This document shows positions 62,684 through 64,000 of a DNA stretch of 64,000 nucleotides, one piece after another. Positions within the stretch are counted from its first letter, which is position 1, and each line of letters starts with the position of its first letter. Below the pieces are notes generated by a model. That model was not told where the DNA came from, made no database searches, and worked only from the letters and a program-made list of their open reading frames with translations. The position numbers and the translations under genes are program-made. The DNA comes from Conus ventricosus (Eukaryota; Mollusca; Gastropoda; Neogastropoda; Conidae): positions 51,345,941 through 51,409,940 of the forward strand of contig CM031614.1 in assembly GCA_018398815.1 (NCBI GenBank), written 5' to 3'.

Positions 62684-63179
62684 CTGTTACACAAGAAAAA
62701 ACAATTTAACGGTTTCACGCAGTTTTCTTTTCATTTATTGCGTTTTTGAAGACACACACAAATAAACACAAAAATGTTATGCCTGATTGTGGACTCATAT
62801 GACTCTATAGTAAGTTCCCCTGCAAACTAAGAACGTTTGCATTAGGTGGGGTTTTATCCCAGTTTTCATCCATCCCTTTTCTTTATCATTCTCCTCTCTC
62901 CCCGTTCAATCTCTTTTCGTTCTTCGAATCCCTCACTTCTTTCTTAATTTTCTCCCTCTCATTCCTTCACTCGTTCCTGTTAAAACACTCCCTCTCATAC
63001 CTGCTTCCATCTTACCTCATTCCCGTGTGGTTGAATTGTAGCCCCCCTCCCTCACTCTCATTTTTCTACATACCTCTCCCTCACTTTCATTCCACCTGTA
63101 CACTCCCTTCCTCTCCCCTCAAGCCCTTCTCTCCTGGGTAATCTCCCCATTCTTGTCCGTAGTCCATCTCCCAGCTGAC
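62684..63179. other. Intron between the dibasic and CPPGT exons
   Basis: About 500 bases, with CT-rich sequence from 62,870 to 63,120 (purine-rich in the transcript). No coding signal. Confidence 0.6.
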
Positions 63180-63383
63180 CTGTTCCCGTTCCTGCAGAGT
63201 TATGTTGCAGTCCTGGGGAGCCTCAATCAGCATGACCAGCATGAAGACCACCTCGTGACTTTGTTCCGCTTCCCTGCGAAGCCGCTGCTTGTGATCTCCG
63301 GACAGCCCGGATGTTGAGGGGTCCGCAAGGGGGCGCCTTGTGTCAGCAGATCTGCGCCGTCTGGTGGTGGGTCCGCACCTCAC
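63180..63383 (-). CDS. Exon: linker with dibasic cleavage-like site (68 codons)
   Basis: The reading frame is open for 68 codons between a possible acceptor (CAG before position 63383) and a donor GTCAGC after 63180. The first half is rich in Arg, Thr and Ser. It is followed by RLRREAEQ, a furin-type dibasic motif, then a hydrophobic run VVFMLVMLIEAP. The same layout (QRRKREA followed by VELVFLN) appears in the 25.3k exon, suggesting the two are paralogous exons. It ends in phase 0, matching the phase-0 start of the next exon at 62,683. The upstream polypyrimidine tract is poor, so the 5' border is uncertain. I do not recognise a named domain. Confidence 0.5.
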
Positions 63384-64000
63384 CTGATGGCGATGGCATT
63401 AACAATGTCACCATCATCATTCCTTGTTATATTTTTCACCCTTATGGTCACAATTCACGTCATTAGAATCAATATCAGTCGCAGCCCATGGTGGTTGTTT
63501 TAATCAACACCAGTATTAGCAGCAGGAACAGTGGTGACACTGTTAGTCTTATCGTTAAGCCCATGATAACGGCATCATCTATTACGAATTAATCTATTAC
63601 GAATTAATAAACAGTAATGTCATCGGTATCACCGACACAGTATGCACCAACGTCAACGTAAGAGTGACATCATCAATATTATCAGCAGGATATTGTACGT
63701 AATTGTCGTAGTCGTCCTCTGTGCCAGTGCACTGTTCACAGTTTCGTCATATCGAGGTAATCTTCTGTACCTCCACATGGTCCACACTGGTCACGGTCAT
63801 CGGGTGTACATCCACATTATGTACAATAGTAATTATAATTCTGTCTACCTCTACATCGTCCACAATAGTCATAGTAGTTCTTTGTACCTAAACATTGTCC
63901 ACAACTGTCCTGGCCATTCTGTGTACCTGTACATTGTCCATAGTTGTCATGGTCATCCCCTATACTACCACATTTTCCTGAATCGTCATGATCATCCTCT
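63384..64000. repeat. Intron with 40-bp tandem repeat at the window end
   Basis: From about 63,700 the phrase TGTACCTCCACATNGTCCACA...GTCATGGTCATC recurs about every 40 bases, seven or so diverged copies, running off the window. Upstream, a 14-base TCTATTACGAATTA is doubled at 63,580-63,607. No exon. Confidence 0.65.

Overview
This is eukaryotic, intron-rich, extremely repeat-dense animal DNA, most plausibly from a lophotrochozoan and probably a mollusc. That placement is an inference from the modular extracellular gene, the LINE and Gmr1-like retroelement types and the very long CA/GA tracts; no marker gene in the window proves it. There are no operons, rRNA genes or CRISPR arrays. A scaffold gap of exactly 1,000 N lies at 23,913-24,912.

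The only host gene content I can support lies on the minus strand and is split into many small exons, most with phase-1 borders. Reading in the direction of transcription (high to low coordinates) the exons are: 63.3k (dibasic RLRREA exon), 62.6k (CPPGT cysteine-rich), 60.1k and 47.9k (GCC2/GCC3, ephrin-receptor-like cysteine-rich), 46.7k and 45.7k (beta-rich, unrecognised), 42.0k (unrecognised), 37.6k (two EGF modules), 36.8k, 33.6k and 32.8k (three thrombospondin type 1 repeats). Then come 27.5k (sushi/CCP-like) and 25.3k (second dibasic exon). Splice phases agree across the chain from 62.6k to 42.0k. The architecture resembles SVEP1/SCUBE-type secreted matrix proteins with added TSP1 repeats. 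No enzyme is visible.

The block 30.3k-42.1k (copy B) is a diverged tandem paralogue, or a falsely retained haplotype, of 1-23.1k (copy A). Both carry the EGF-TSP1-TSP1-TSP1 exons and the 42.0k-type exon (22.9-23.05k in A, degraded). After subtracting mobile elements the two EGF-to-upstream-exon spacings agree at about 3 kb. Single-base indels break different exons in each copy, often in complementary fashion.

Copy A was invaded by a Ty3/gypsy LTR retrotransposon (6,730-21,624) whose pol order is integrase before reverse transcriptase/RNase H, the arrangement of Gmr1-like elements. It is itself split by a second, related LTR element (11,144-17,257, 5-bp duplication GTCAC). Copy B and the neighbouring intron carry two inverted-terminal-repeat elements (30,927-32,361 and 39,798-41,142). 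They are packed with a palindromic TTAACTCCC/GGGAGTTAA motif, and copy A preserves the exact empty site of the first one, with CCGG as the duplicated target. A pogo/Tigger-like element lies at 48.3-49.7k, and LINE 3' remnants at 25.8-26.7k, 28.6-28.9k and 61.6-61.9k.

The rest is tandem arrays: 53 bp (2.5-3.1k), 38 bp (29.2-30.4k), about 60 bp (38.6-39.8k and 41.15-41.4k), 46 bp (42.9-45.0k), a huge 28-bp array (51.1-59.94k), 58-72 bp (60.2-61.0k), 40 bp (63.7-64.0k) and many microsatellites. Much of 9.9-17.0k and 20.4-23.6k shows stretched homopolymers, so reading frames there should not be trusted at base level.
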